A stretch of 13,967 bases of DNA from Spirochaetaceae bacterium (GTDB lineage Bacteria; Spirochaetota; Spirochaetia; Treponematales; Breznakiellaceae). The notes below the pieces were generated by a model. That model was not told where the DNA came from. It worked only from the letters and a program-made list of their open reading frames with translations, and searched no databases. The position numbers and the translations under genes are program-made. Positions 1 to 6,759 of this stretch are shown here, one piece after another; within the stretch, counting starts at the first letter, position 1, and each line of letters starts with the position of its first letter. The stretch spans positions 1 through 13,967 of the forward strand of contig JAITHR010000232.1 of NCBI GenBank assembly GCA_031279895.1. Reading direction: 5' to 3'.

Positions 1-126
1 TGACCAGGAATACTTCATTTCTGACCAGGAACACTTCATTTCTGACCAGGAACACTTCATTTCTGACCAGGAATACTTCATTCTTGACCAGGAACAACTC
101 ATTCTTGACCAGGAACAAATCGTCCC
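1..126. repeat. 21-bp tandem array A (6 units)
   Basis: Six consecutive 21-bp units each begin with TGACCAGGAA (starts at 1, 22, 43, 64, 85, 106) and continue with a variable A/C-ACTTCATT-type second half. The first four are nearly identical and the last two drift. The array is cut by the left edge of the window, so it may be longer. A 21-bp unit keeps the frame, so the plus strand can be read as heptads such as TRNTSFL (third frame) or DQEYFIS/DQEHFIS. The DQEYFIS frame stops at 131-133, so it could be the C-terminal tail of a gene lying to the left. No ATG precedes any of these readings inside the window, so coding is unproven. Confidence 0.9.
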
Positions 127-129
127 CGC

Positions 130-171
130 GTAAGGATAGGGCGGTTTTATGTAAGGATAGGGTAGTTTTGC
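130..171. repeat. 21-bp tandem array B (2 units)
   Basis: Two 21-bp copies beginning GTAAGGATAGGG (130-150 and 151-171) lie directly between arrays A and C. They share no obvious sequence with either neighbour but have exactly the same unit length. A short GCACGTTTACGAC linker (172-184) joins them to array C and resembles half of a C unit. Confidence 0.8.
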
Positions 172-184
172 GCACGTTTACGAC

Positions 185-394
185 GGACGGGCTCCCGTTT
201 ACCTTGGACGGGCTCCCGTTTACTTCGGACGGGCTCCCGTTTACTCTGGACGGGCTCCCGTTTATGTTGGACGGGCTCCCGTTTACTCTGGACGGGCTCC
301 CGTTTATGTTGGACGGGCTCCCGTTTATGTTGGACGGGCTCCCGTTTATGTTGGCGGGGCGCACGTTTGTCATGGCGGGAATTCGGCGCGTATT
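185..394. repeat. 21-bp tandem array C (8 good units plus 2 degenerate)
   Basis: Eight units share the 16-base core GGACGGGCTCCCGTTT, starting at 185, 206, 227, 248, 269, 290, 311 and 332. Each is followed by five variable bases (acctt, acttc, actct, atgtt, actct, atgtt, atgtt, atgtt). Two decayed copies follow at 353 and 374. All three plus frames stay open through the good units (heptads DGLPFTL, GRAPVYL, TGSRLLW), as does one minus frame (KREPVQH). The openness is therefore a consequence of the period and not evidence for a gene. The only start codons usable outside the units are TTG, and no ribosome binding site is apparent. I treat it as a minisatellite. Confidence 0.92.
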
Positions 395-628
395 GGTTGG
401 GAGACTGTCTAAAGTAGCCGTGAAACCGCCTGAAAGGTGCGGAGGCTGCTGCGCATAACAACGCACTGCTCCCGAACCGCGGCGGGCTGCGCGAAGCGTA
501 GCCGCGCCTTAACAGTAGCCAGATTGCTCAACGGACAAGGTGTTGCATCATTCGGAAACAACAGGCGGCCCTGTTTGAAGCCGTCGGAGACGGTGTTGCA
601 CCTCTATTGAAGCAACAGGCGGCCCTGT
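395..628. other. Gene-free spacer between the 21-bp arrays and ligA
   Basis: I see no convincing gene here. The stretch holds decaying array sequence, the dispersed hairpin at 481-508, and the start of the ligA-proximal hairpin modules (560 onward). On the minus strand this is the region just downstream of ligA. The hairpin at 614-629 (AACAGG, loop CGGC, CCTGTT) spans the ligA stop but is not followed by a T run in the minus direction, so I do not call an intrinsic terminator. Confidence 0.6.
481..508. repeat. Dispersed hairpin element, copy 1
   Basis: The stretch folds as GGCG-GGCT-GCGC / GCGT-AGCC-G-CGCC around a GAA loop, with one bulged G. Its core at 485-502 matches the core of a second hairpin at 7408-7425 in 16 of 18 positions (GGCTGCGCG, A or T, AG, C or G, GTAGC). 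The element therefore looks like a small interspersed palindromic repeat of this genome. Both copies lie in gene-free DNA. Confidence 0.6.
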
Positions 629-676
629 TTAAAACAGCCGGAGGCTGGGCGGCCCTGCCGGAACAGCCGGAGGCTG
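560..676. repeat. Hairpin-module repeat running into the ligA 3' end
   Basis: Two alternating short palindromes repeat here. Type 1 is AACAGGCGGCCCTGTT (6-bp stem, CGGC loop) at 560-575 and 614-629, with a partial copy GGCGGCCCTG at 648-657. Type 2 is a 5-bp stem closed by a GGA loop: CCGTC-GGA-GACGG at 581-593, and CAGCC-GGA-GGCTG at 635-647 and 664-676. GGTGTTGCA also recurs at about 54-bp spacing. In type 2 the stems differ between copies, yet both arms change together so pairing is kept. Positions 629-676 of this block are inside the ligA reading frame. Confidence 0.7.
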
Positions 677-2608
677 CTTGTAGAGGGCGGCGCGGGACGG
701 GTCCTGTAAAATCGCGGCAAAGTCTTTCTCGTCTATCACCGGAATACCCAGGCTCCGCGCTTTTTTGTTTTTGGAAGAGTCGGACGTCGGGTTGTTGGTA
801 ACAAGAAACGAAAGGTCCTTACCCACCGAAGACTTGGCGACGGCGCCCAGAGAACGCGCCTTCTCCTCGGCCTCGCTCCTTTTCATACCGGAAAGTTCGC
901 CGGTAAAACAGAAAGAGAACCCTTTGAGCGGCAGATTGCCCGCAGGCGGCGCGGCAACGGTAACGACCCCCGCGGCAAGCGTCTCGTCCATCTCAAGAAC
1001 CGTCTCCTTAAGCCCCTCGACAATAATCCGGGCCGTAATCCCGCCCAGCCCGTACACGTCCGCAAGATCCTCCTCCGTGGCGCCGCGCAGTTTCTCCAGC
1101 GTGTCAAAGCCCGCGGCAACTACTTTTTCCATAATCGTCCCGCCTACCCCCTCAAAATCAAAGCCCGCGATAAACACCGCAAGGGGCAGCTCCCGCTTCG
1201 TTCGGATATGACGCGCCACCTTCGCAGCCGAGGCGTCCCCCATGCGCTCGAAGTCCGCCAGTTCTTCCGGGGAGAGCGTATAGAAGTCCGGTATCCTCCG
1301 CACGCGCCCCCTTTCAAAGAGCTGCCGCAGGAGCTTGTCCCCCAATTCCCGAATATCCAGAACCCCGACCCATTTCTGAAGCCGGTGAAGGAGGCGTTTG
1401 GGACATTTCTGATTGGGACAGAAGAGACGGGTCCCGGCGTCTTCCAGAGCGGAACCGCAGGTCTCGCAGCGCTCGGGAAACACGATGTCCCGCTCCCCGC
1501 GGGCCGGAAGAACCCCCGAAGGCGCCAGCCCCTCGATTTTGGGAATAATCTCCCCCCGCTTGACCACCGAAACCGCGGACCCGATTTTAAGACCCAGCGC
1601 GCGTATCATGGCGGGGTTGTTGAGATTTGCCCTCTGCACCGCGGTTCCCGCGATACGCACCGGATCAACCACGCCGACAGGCGTGTAGGTCGTGCCGGAT
1701 TCGCTCCATTCCACGTCCCGCAGGATGCTGTACGCGACTTCGAGATCGAACTTGAAGGCTATCTGCCGCTCCGGTCTCCCGCGCCTTAGATCCGCCATAT
1801 CGGTGGTCCTGTCCTTTACCACAAGCCCGTCAATATCCACAGGCAGGCTCTCCCGCGCTAAGGCTATGTTCCGCCGGTACTCGATAATGGCCTCGACATC
1901 GGAAAGCTCGACGGTTACGGCAACCGCGAAACCCCGCTCCTTAAGCCACGCGACCTTTCGGGCTTCGTCCTCAAAAAACCCGTCGTCCCCGAAAGCAGCC
2001 GCGTCGTAGGTTATGAGGCGCAGGTCTTCGCAGCCCTCCCCGTCTTTCCGGCGCATAATGCCGTTGGCCGCGTTTCTACAGTTCGCCTTTTCCGCGTACT
2101 TTTCTTTCCAGACTTCACGGGTCATCACCACTTCCCCGCGAACCCCGCCGCTAAAGGGTATGTCCAGCTCCGCCGCCACCCCTTTCATGCGCCTGGCGTT
2201 CCGCGTTATCTCGTCCCCCGTAACCCCGTCGCCTCGGGTAATCGCCTTAACGAGCTTACCGGATTCGTATTGCAGTTCAAGACTGGCGCCGTCCAGTTTA
2301 TATTGCACCAGAAAGGTTCCGGCGGCTGTTTTCTCTGCCCACGCCCGAAACTCCGCGGGGTTTGCCGCCTTGTCCTGACTTCCCATGGGGATACGGTGCC
2401 GCGCTTTGGGGAAGCTGCCAGAGTCCGCGCCTATCCGCGCCAGAATCGGACTTTCCGGCCTGAGCCGCGCAAGCTCGTCCCAGAGAAGATCGAACTCCCC
2501 GTCGGAAATCTCCGCCTCTCCGTTATAATAAGAAGCCTGATACGCGGCGATAAGGCGTTCCAAGGTTTCAATCCGCGTTTCTTTTTCAAAATCGCTGCTG
2601 TTTTCCAT
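629..2608 (-). CDS. ligA: NAD-dependent DNA ligase LigA (divergent)
   Basis: Joins 3'-OH and 5'-phosphate ends at nicks in duplex DNA using NAD+, in replication and repair; cytoplasmic. The 659-residue protein shows the family's domains in order: an NMN-binding Ia region (YY at 27-28, SDGEFD 35-40), the adenylation domain with catalytic lysine in KLDG (K104), GDGVTGDEIT near 126-135 and DGLVVK near 260-265, the OB fold, a four-cysteine zinc finger (C381, C384, C397, C402), helix-hairpin-helix repeats (about 475-540) and a BRCT domain (about 560-635). Several usually invariant blocks are unusual, for example SESGTTYTP where GRTGxxTP is normal. The last roughly 16 residues are proline-rich and encoded by hairpin repeats. 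I chose the ATG at 2608: the frame stays open a further 155 codons upstream, but that stretch lies opposite the MOSC-MogA gene and has no ligase homology. The Shine-Dalgarno sequence is weak. Confidence 0.95.
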   Translation of the reverse strand: MENSSDFEKETRIETLERLIAAYQASYYNGEAEISDGEFDLLWDELARLRPESPILARIGADSGSFPKARHRIPMGSQDKAANPAEFRAWAEKTAAGTFLVQYKLDGASLELQYESGKLVKAITRGDGVTGDEITRNARRMKGVAAELDIPFSGGVRGEVVMTREVWKEKYAEKANCRNAANGIMRRKDGEGCEDLRLITYDAAAFGDDGFFEDEARKVAWLKERGFAVAVTVELSDVEAIIEYRRNIALARESLPVDIDGLVVKDRTTDMADLRRGRPERQIAFKFDLEVAYSILRDVEWSESGTTYTPVGVVDPVRIAGTAVQRANLNNPAMIRALGLKIGSAVSVVKRGEIIPKIEGLAPSGVLPARGERDIVFPERCETCGSALEDAGTRLFCPNQKCPKRLLHRLQKWVGVLDIRELGDKLLRQLFERGRVRRIPDFYTLSPEELADFERMGDASAAKVARHIRTKRELPLAVFIAGFDFEGVGGTIMEKVVAAGFDTLEKLRGATEEDLADVYGLGGITARIIVEGLKETVLEMDETLAAGVVTVAAPPAGNLPLKGFSFCFTGELSGMKRSEAEEKARSLGAVAKSSVGKDLSFLVTNNPTSDSSKNKKARSLGIPVIDEKDFAAILQDPSRAALYKQPPAVPAGPPSLRLF

Positions 2609-2642
2609 AATCGGTACCTGTACCCTGACAAAAATATAGCGG

Positions 2643-2671
2643 AATATAGCACGAAGCCGGTCTTTTGTCTT
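2643..2671 (-). promoter_or_regulatory. Putative sigma70-type promoter for ligA
   Basis: On the minus strand AAGACA (2671-2666) and TATATT (2648-2643) are separated by 17 bases, which would start a transcript near 2636, about 28 nt before the ligA ATG. The -35 matches the consensus in 4 of 6 positions. A second TATATT lies 10 bases downstream at 2638-2633. This is pattern matching only. Confidence 0.4.
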
Positions 2672-2713
2672 TCCCGTATCGCGCCGCCCGAGGGGTTCCG
2701 ACGGATTTCTATC

Positions 2714-2752
2714 GCGCCGTCCCTTTTCACGGCGCCGCCGACCGGATATACT
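2714..2752 (+). promoter_or_regulatory. Putative promoter with overlapping inverted repeat upstream of the MOSC-MogA gene
   Basis: TTTTCA (2724-2729) and TATACT (2747-2752) are 17 bases apart and would start transcription very close to the gene at 2772. A perfect 7-bp inverted repeat, GCGCCGT (2714-2720) and ACGGCGC (2729-2735) with an 8-base spacer, straddles the putative -35. This is a position where a repressor could act. It could equally be a chance GC-rich hairpin. Confidence 0.35.
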
Positions 2753-2771
2753 GAAGAAAGGGGGTCGGAAT

Positions 2772-3686
2772 ATGGGAAAAATACGGGCGGTATGCCTGAG
2801 CGCGGAAAAAGGAACCGCGAAACGGAACGTAGGGGAAGGGGAATTCATTGCGGGCCACGGCCTTAAGGGAGACGCCCACGCCGGGGACACGCATCGCCAG
2901 GTCAGCCTTTTGTCGTATCGGAAGGCGGAGGCTTTTCGGGCAAGCGGGGCAGAGGCGCCGGACGGCGCTTTCGGGGAAAACCTTCTTGTTGACGGCATTG
3001 AGCTAAGCGCGCTTCCCATAGGAACGGTTCTGCGCTGCGGAGAGGCGGCGTTCGAGATAACCCAGATAGGCAAGGAATGTCATAACCGGTGCGAGATATT
3101 CAAACGTATGGGGGACTGCATCATGCCCAGGGAGGGCGTATTCGCCAGGGTTATTCACGGAGGGGTTGTAAAAACAGGGGACGACCTGTACGCGCCCTAC
3201 CGTATCGGCGTCGTTACCGCCAGCGACAGGGGCGCGAAAGGGGAGCGGAAGGATCAGAGCGGGCCTGTCATACAGGAGATCGTCCGCGACCGGGGGTACG
3301 AGGTGGCAAGCTATCGGGTTCTGTCGGACGAACAGGAGGAGCTTGAGGCGGAGCTGAAACGGCTCTGCGACGAACTACAGGTGAGTCTGGTTCTGACGAC
3401 CGGCGGGACCGGCTTTTCCCCCCGGGACCGTATGCCCGAGGCCACGCTTAATGTGGCGGAACGACAGGTTCCGGGCATACCGGAGGCGCTGCGCCGGTAC
3501 AGCGTTACCCTTACCAAGCGGGCCATGCTGAGCCGCGCCGCCGCGGGGATTCGGGGGCGGACTCTGATTATCAATCTGCCCGGAAGCCCCAAAGCGGTGC
3601 GGGAACACCTCGAATACCTTATGGATACGCTGGAACACGGCTTGGACGTTCTTACCGGCAGGGACGGGGACTGCGCCGGCCCGTAA
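2772..3686 (+). CDS. mogA: MOSC domain - MogA molybdopterin adenylyltransferase fusion
   Basis: The 304-residue protein joins two molybdenum-cofactor modules. Residues 1 to about 140 form a MOSC domain, a sulfur-carrier fold related to the Moco sulfurase C-terminus; the Cys/His cluster GKECHNRC (C103, H104, C107) fits that family. Residues about 143-298 are a MogA-type domain that adenylylates molybdopterin before Mo insertion, with TASDRG (149-154), GERKDQSGP, TTGGTGFSPRD (209-219) and NLPGSPKAV. The MOSC-MogA fusion is known in anaerobes. The start is supported by an AAAGGGGG Shine-Dalgarno 7 bases before the ATG. It is the first gene of a plus-strand run that continues into the hydrogenase 42 bp downstream. 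It implies that the host makes a molybdo- or tungstoenzyme such as formate dehydrogenase; none is in the window, so this is inference. Confidence 0.93.
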   Translation: MGKIRAVCLSAEKGTAKRNVGEGEFIAGHGLKGDAHAGDTHRQVSLLSYRKAEAFRASGAEAPDGAFGENLLVDGIELSALPIGTVLRCGEAAFEITQIGKECHNRCEIFKRMGDCIMPREGVFARVIHGGVVKTGDDLYAPYRIGVVTASDRGAKGERKDQSGPVIQEIVRDRGYEVASYRVLSDEQEELEAELKRLCDELQVSLVLTTGGTGFSPRDRMPEATLNVAERQVPGIPEALRRYSVTLTKRAMLSRAAAGIRGRTLIINLPGSPKAVREHLEYLMDTLEHGLDVLTGRDGDCAGP

Positions 3687-3728
3687 GGGCGGGCTTGATT
3701 ATCGGAGCGGTTTGTGAAACCATAAACC

Positions 3729-5480
3729 ATGATGCAGTATCCGATATATACCGAACAAAACGAATGTCGTGATTGTTATAAATGTGTGAACCGCTGTCCG
3801 GTTAAGGCAATATGCGTGCAAAACAGCCACCCGGACATACTCCCCAAGATGTGTATTTTCTGCGGCAAGTGCGTAACGAGCTGCCCCGCCAAAGCGAAAC
3901 GGGTGCGTAACGACATCGGGAAGATACGGGAGCTTTTCCTGTCCGGCGCGGAGGTCTTCGCGTCCCTCGCGCCGTCGTTTCCCGCCGAGTTCTACGGCTG
4001 TACCGCCGGGCAGCTTATCGCGGCGCTCAAGCGGCTGGGGTTCCGCGACGTTTCCGAAACCGCCCTGGGCGCGGATTTTCTGTCCGCCGCCATCGCCTCT
4101 GACCTGCAAACCGCGTCGAATACCCAAGCCGCCCAGAAACTGTTCCTCTCCTCGGCCTGCCCCGCGGCGGTTCTCTATATCAAACGGTACGCGCCGGCTT
4201 TTGTTCCCTACCTTGACGACCGGGCCTCGCCGCTCCTCTCCCACGCGGCGCTCCTCCGGTCAATCTACGGAAACGAAATCAGCGTCGTGTTTATCGGGCC
4301 GTGCATCGCCAAAAAGAGAGAGGCTGACCAGCTCGCCGAGATCGCCGCGGCCATTACCTTTGACGAACTGAAACGCTGGTTTGAGGAGGCCGGCGTGAGG
4401 CCGGAGGATATACCGGAGCCGGAAAGCGCGGCGCAGCGTTTCGTACCCCGCAGGGCCGCGAAGGGCGCTTTCTTTCCGGTTGACGGCGGTATGCTCCTTT
4501 CGCTGCGGAAGTATCAGGGCTTTTCCAAAACCGCCAATATGGTGCTTTCAGGCATAGACACCATTGCGGAAACCTTAAACCGCGATACCGCCGCATACGG
4601 ACAGCTTGAGTCCCCCCTTTTCCTTGAGCTTCTCGCCTGTCAGGGCGGGTGCGTGAACGGCCCCTGCATAACGCGGGACGCTTCCGCCATAAGCCGGCGG
4701 GCGCAGCTTCTCAAATACGCCGAGTCCGCCGACGACCTGCTCGACCCGAAAACCGCCGGAAACAGGATACCCCTTACCGGCACGCTGACCGCGGTGGAAC
4801 ACCCCAAGGTCCTCTATTCAAACGCGGAGATAAGCGACGCGCTGGCGCAGATAGGGAAACACGCCAGGAGGGACGAGCTTAACTGTTCGACCTGCGGGTT
4901 CGAGACCTGCCGCGACTTTGCGCGGGCGCTCTTGGAAAAGCGGGTGGAAAGAACCATGTGCGCCACCTATATGCGTAACCTGGCCCAGAGGAAAGCCAAC
5001 GCGCTTATCAAAGCCATTCCCAGCGGCATCGTGATTGTCAACCGGCGCGGTCTGGTCGTTGACTGCAACCACAGGTTCGCCCGCCTTCTGGGAAGCGAAA
5101 TGGAGGAACTCTATGACGTTGACTCCAACTTGCAGGGGCTTGATTTACACAAAGTCGCGGGTCTGGGGCGGTATTTCCAGGAGGTGTTCGCCACGGATAC
5201 GCAGGAAAGCGCTGATTTCGAGTTTCGGGACGAGGAGAGGATATTCCACCTCAATATTTTCGTGATCGAGCAGGGGGAGATACTCGCCGGCGTACTTGAG
5301 GATATTACGAAGCCCCAAATCCGGCGGGACAAAACCGTGGCGCGGGCGCGGAAAATAATCGACAAGAACGTCCAGACCGTCCAGAAGATCGCGTTTCTTT
5401 TGGGGGAAAACGCGGCGGAGATCGAAGCGATACTCCATTCGATAATCGAGTCCTACACCGCCGGAGGGAAAAAGAAATGA
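3729..5480 (+). CDS. PAS-containing sensory [FeFe] hydrogenase (HydS-like)
   Basis: The 583-residue cytoplasmic protein most likely senses H2 or redox state and does not carry bulk H2 turnover. Two ferredoxin-type 4Fe-4S motifs come first (C13, C16, C19, C23 and C42, C45, C48, C52). The H-cluster domain follows (about 70-350), with ligand candidates C144 in SSACPAAV, C192 in GPCIAKK, and C304/C308 in LLACQGGC. A further Fe-S module (C386, C389, C394, C411; CxxCxxxxC then C) precedes a PAS domain (about 425-530) and a helical C-terminus. The cysteine that relays protons in catalytic enzymes (first Cys of TSCCP) is alanine (A143), and the L2 Met of MPC is glycine; such changes are described for sensory hydrogenases. 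No maturation genes (HydE, HydF, HydG) are present. It overlaps the phosphatase gene by ATGA, so the two are almost certainly translationally coupled. The start could be either of two adjacent ATGs; no strong Shine-Dalgarno is visible. A GGTTT-gtg-AAACC dyad lies at 3709-3721. Confidence 0.92.
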   Translation: MMQYPIYTEQNECRDCYKCVNRCPVKAICVQNSHPDILPKMCIFCGKCVTSCPAKAKRVRNDIGKIRELFLSGAEVFASLAPSFPAEFYGCTAGQLIAALKRLGFRDVSETALGADFLSAAIASDLQTASNTQAAQKLFLSSACPAAVLYIKRYAPAFVPYLDDRASPLLSHAALLRSIYGNEISVVFIGPCIAKKREADQLAEIAAAITFDELKRWFEEAGVRPEDIPEPESAAQRFVPRRAAKGAFFPVDGGMLLSLRKYQGFSKTANMVLSGIDTIAETLNRDTAAYGQLESPLFLELLACQGGCVNGPCITRDASAISRRAQLLKYAESADDLLDPKTAGNRIPLTGTLTAVEHPKVLYSNAEISDALAQIGKHARRDELNCSTCGFETCRDFARALLEKRVERTMCATYMRNLAQRKANALIKAIPSGIVIVNRRGLVVDCNHRFARLLGSEMEELYDVDSNLQGLDLHKVAGLGRYFQEVFATDTQESADFEFRDEERIFHLNIFVIEQGEILAGVLEDITKPQIRRDKTVARARKIIDKNVQTVQKIAFLLGENAAEIEAILHSIIESYTAGGKKK

Positions 5481-6727
5481 TCTCCCCCAAGGAAACGAAA
5501 GAAACGAAAACGGGAACCGAAACCGGGGCCCCGCCGGCGGCGGGCATCTTTATCGAGACGGACTTTTTTCAAAAGAAAAAGAAAGGCGAGTCCGCCGCGG
5601 GCGACGTGTTTCTCGCCCAGAAGAGTCCCTCAGGCAACCGGATAATAGCCGCCCTTTCAGACGGGCTTGGAAGCGGCATTAAGGCGAACGTGCTTGCCTC
5701 CCTTACCGCGACGATGATCTCGAAGTTCGTGCTTATGGATATTCCCGCGGCCCGTGCCGCCGAGATTATCACCAACAGCCTTCCGGTGTGCAGGGAGCGG
5801 GGGCTTGCCTACGCCACCTTTACGCTGGTGGACGCCTGTCGGGATATGACAGCGCGGATTATCGAATACGACAACCCGCCGCTCGCGGTCGTGCGGGATA
5901 ACAAGACCCTTCGGCTTGAGAAAACACGGATCCTCGTGGAGCGGAAAAACAAGAAAACCGGTCCGCAAAACGAATCGCTGTTTCTCTCGGAGCTGCGGGC
6001 CCTTCCGGGGGACCGTATCGTGTTCTTTTCAGACGGCGTAACCCAGGCGGGGCTCGGGTCTCCGGCCTTTCCCGCGGGCTGGGGCGCGGCGGACGCGCAG
6101 TCCCATATTCTAAAGACCGTGGCCGCGGACCCGCTCGTAAGCGCCGGGGAACTGGCGCGGAGCCTCGTGCTGGCGGCGGAGCGCGCCGACAGCGCCGCAC
6201 CGAAAGACGACATCTCCTGCGCGGTCATCTACTTCAGAAAGCCCAGAGACCTCCTCGTGGTAACCGGCCCGCCGTTCCGTCGGGAGAGCGACAAGGTTCT
6301 GGCGCGGATATTCCGCGAGTTCTCCGGCAGGAAAATCATCTCAGGCGGCACGAGCGCCCAGATTATCGCCAGGGAACTGGGCGTACCCATAACCGACGAC
6401 GGCCCCATACGCGCCGGCCTCCCGCCGTCGTCGAAAATGGAGGGCGCGGACCTGGTATGCGAGGGCATTATTACCCTGGGCGCGGCGGCTGAGGAGCTTG
6501 CCCGCGGCGTATCCGAAGAGCGGGACCCGGGGAACCCGGCATCGCGGGTCATACGGCTCTTTCTGGACAGCGACCGCATCACGTTTGTCGTGGGAACCAA
6601 AATAAACGAGGCCCATCAGGACCCCACGATGCCGGTGGAACTTGAGATACGGCGCAACGTGGTGAAACGGATCGCCGCGCTCCTTGAGGAAAAATACCTC
6701 AAGGCAACGCGCATCCAATACCTCTGA
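5477..6727 (+). CDS. SpoIIE-family PP2C-type protein phosphatase
   Basis: A 416-residue soluble Ser/Thr phosphatase. Residues about 35-255 show the PPM/SpoIIE metal-site motifs: AGDVF (D43), SDGLGSG (D62), FFSDGVTQAG (D186) and PKDDISC (D244, D245). The usual role is dephosphorylating an anti-anti-sigma factor or a similar STAS-domain partner; no such partner or kinase is in the window. Residues about 256-416 form an extra domain containing GGTSAQIIARELG and EGADLVCEGIITLG. I recognise this as recurring in phosphatases beside sensory [FeFe] hydrogenases, but I know no function for it. The start ATG overlaps the hydrogenase stop by four bases, placing the phosphatase as the output of the H2 sensor (inference). 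The first 40 residues are Lys/Thr/Glu-rich and look disordered. Confidence 0.9.
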   Translation: MISPKETKETKTGTETGAPPAAGIFIETDFFQKKKKGESAAGDVFLAQKSPSGNRIIAALSDGLGSGIKANVLASLTATMISKFVLMDIPAARAAEIITNSLPVCRERGLAYATFTLVDACRDMTARIIEYDNPPLAVVRDNKTLRLEKTRILVERKNKKTGPQNESLFLSELRALPGDRIVFFSDGVTQAGLGSPAFPAGWGAADAQSHILKTVAADPLVSAGELARSLVLAAERADSAAPKDDISCAVIYFRKPRDLLVVTGPPFRRESDKVLARIFREFSGRKIISGGTSAQIIARELGVPITDDGPIRAGLPPSSKMEGADLVCEGIITLGAAAEELARGVSEERDPGNPASRVIRLFLDSDRITFVVGTKINEAHQDPTMPVELEIRRNVVKRIAALLEEKYLKATRIQYL

Positions 6728-6759
6728 ACCGCGGACGGCCCGCGCCGCCTGGTGAAAGA

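Noticed and set aside
1..394. CRISPR array
   Set aside because: Units are contiguous 21-bp repeats without unique spacers and no cas genes are present.
3..458. Open plus-strand frame through the 21-bp arrays (heptads TRNTSFL, DGLPFTL) as a repeat protein gene
   Set aside because: No ATG and no ribosome binding site at its visible start; other frames on both strands are equally open because the unit is 21 bp without stops. It could only be kept if a start lies left of the window.
147..461. Minus-strand heptad frame (KREPVQH)
   Set aside because: Starts only at a TTG with no ribosome binding site, and exists because the repeat lacks stops in this frame.
2609..3073. N-terminal extension of LigA by 155 codons
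   Set aside because: Antisense to the MOSC-MogA gene, no ligase homology, and a plausible ligA promoter lies inside this stretch.
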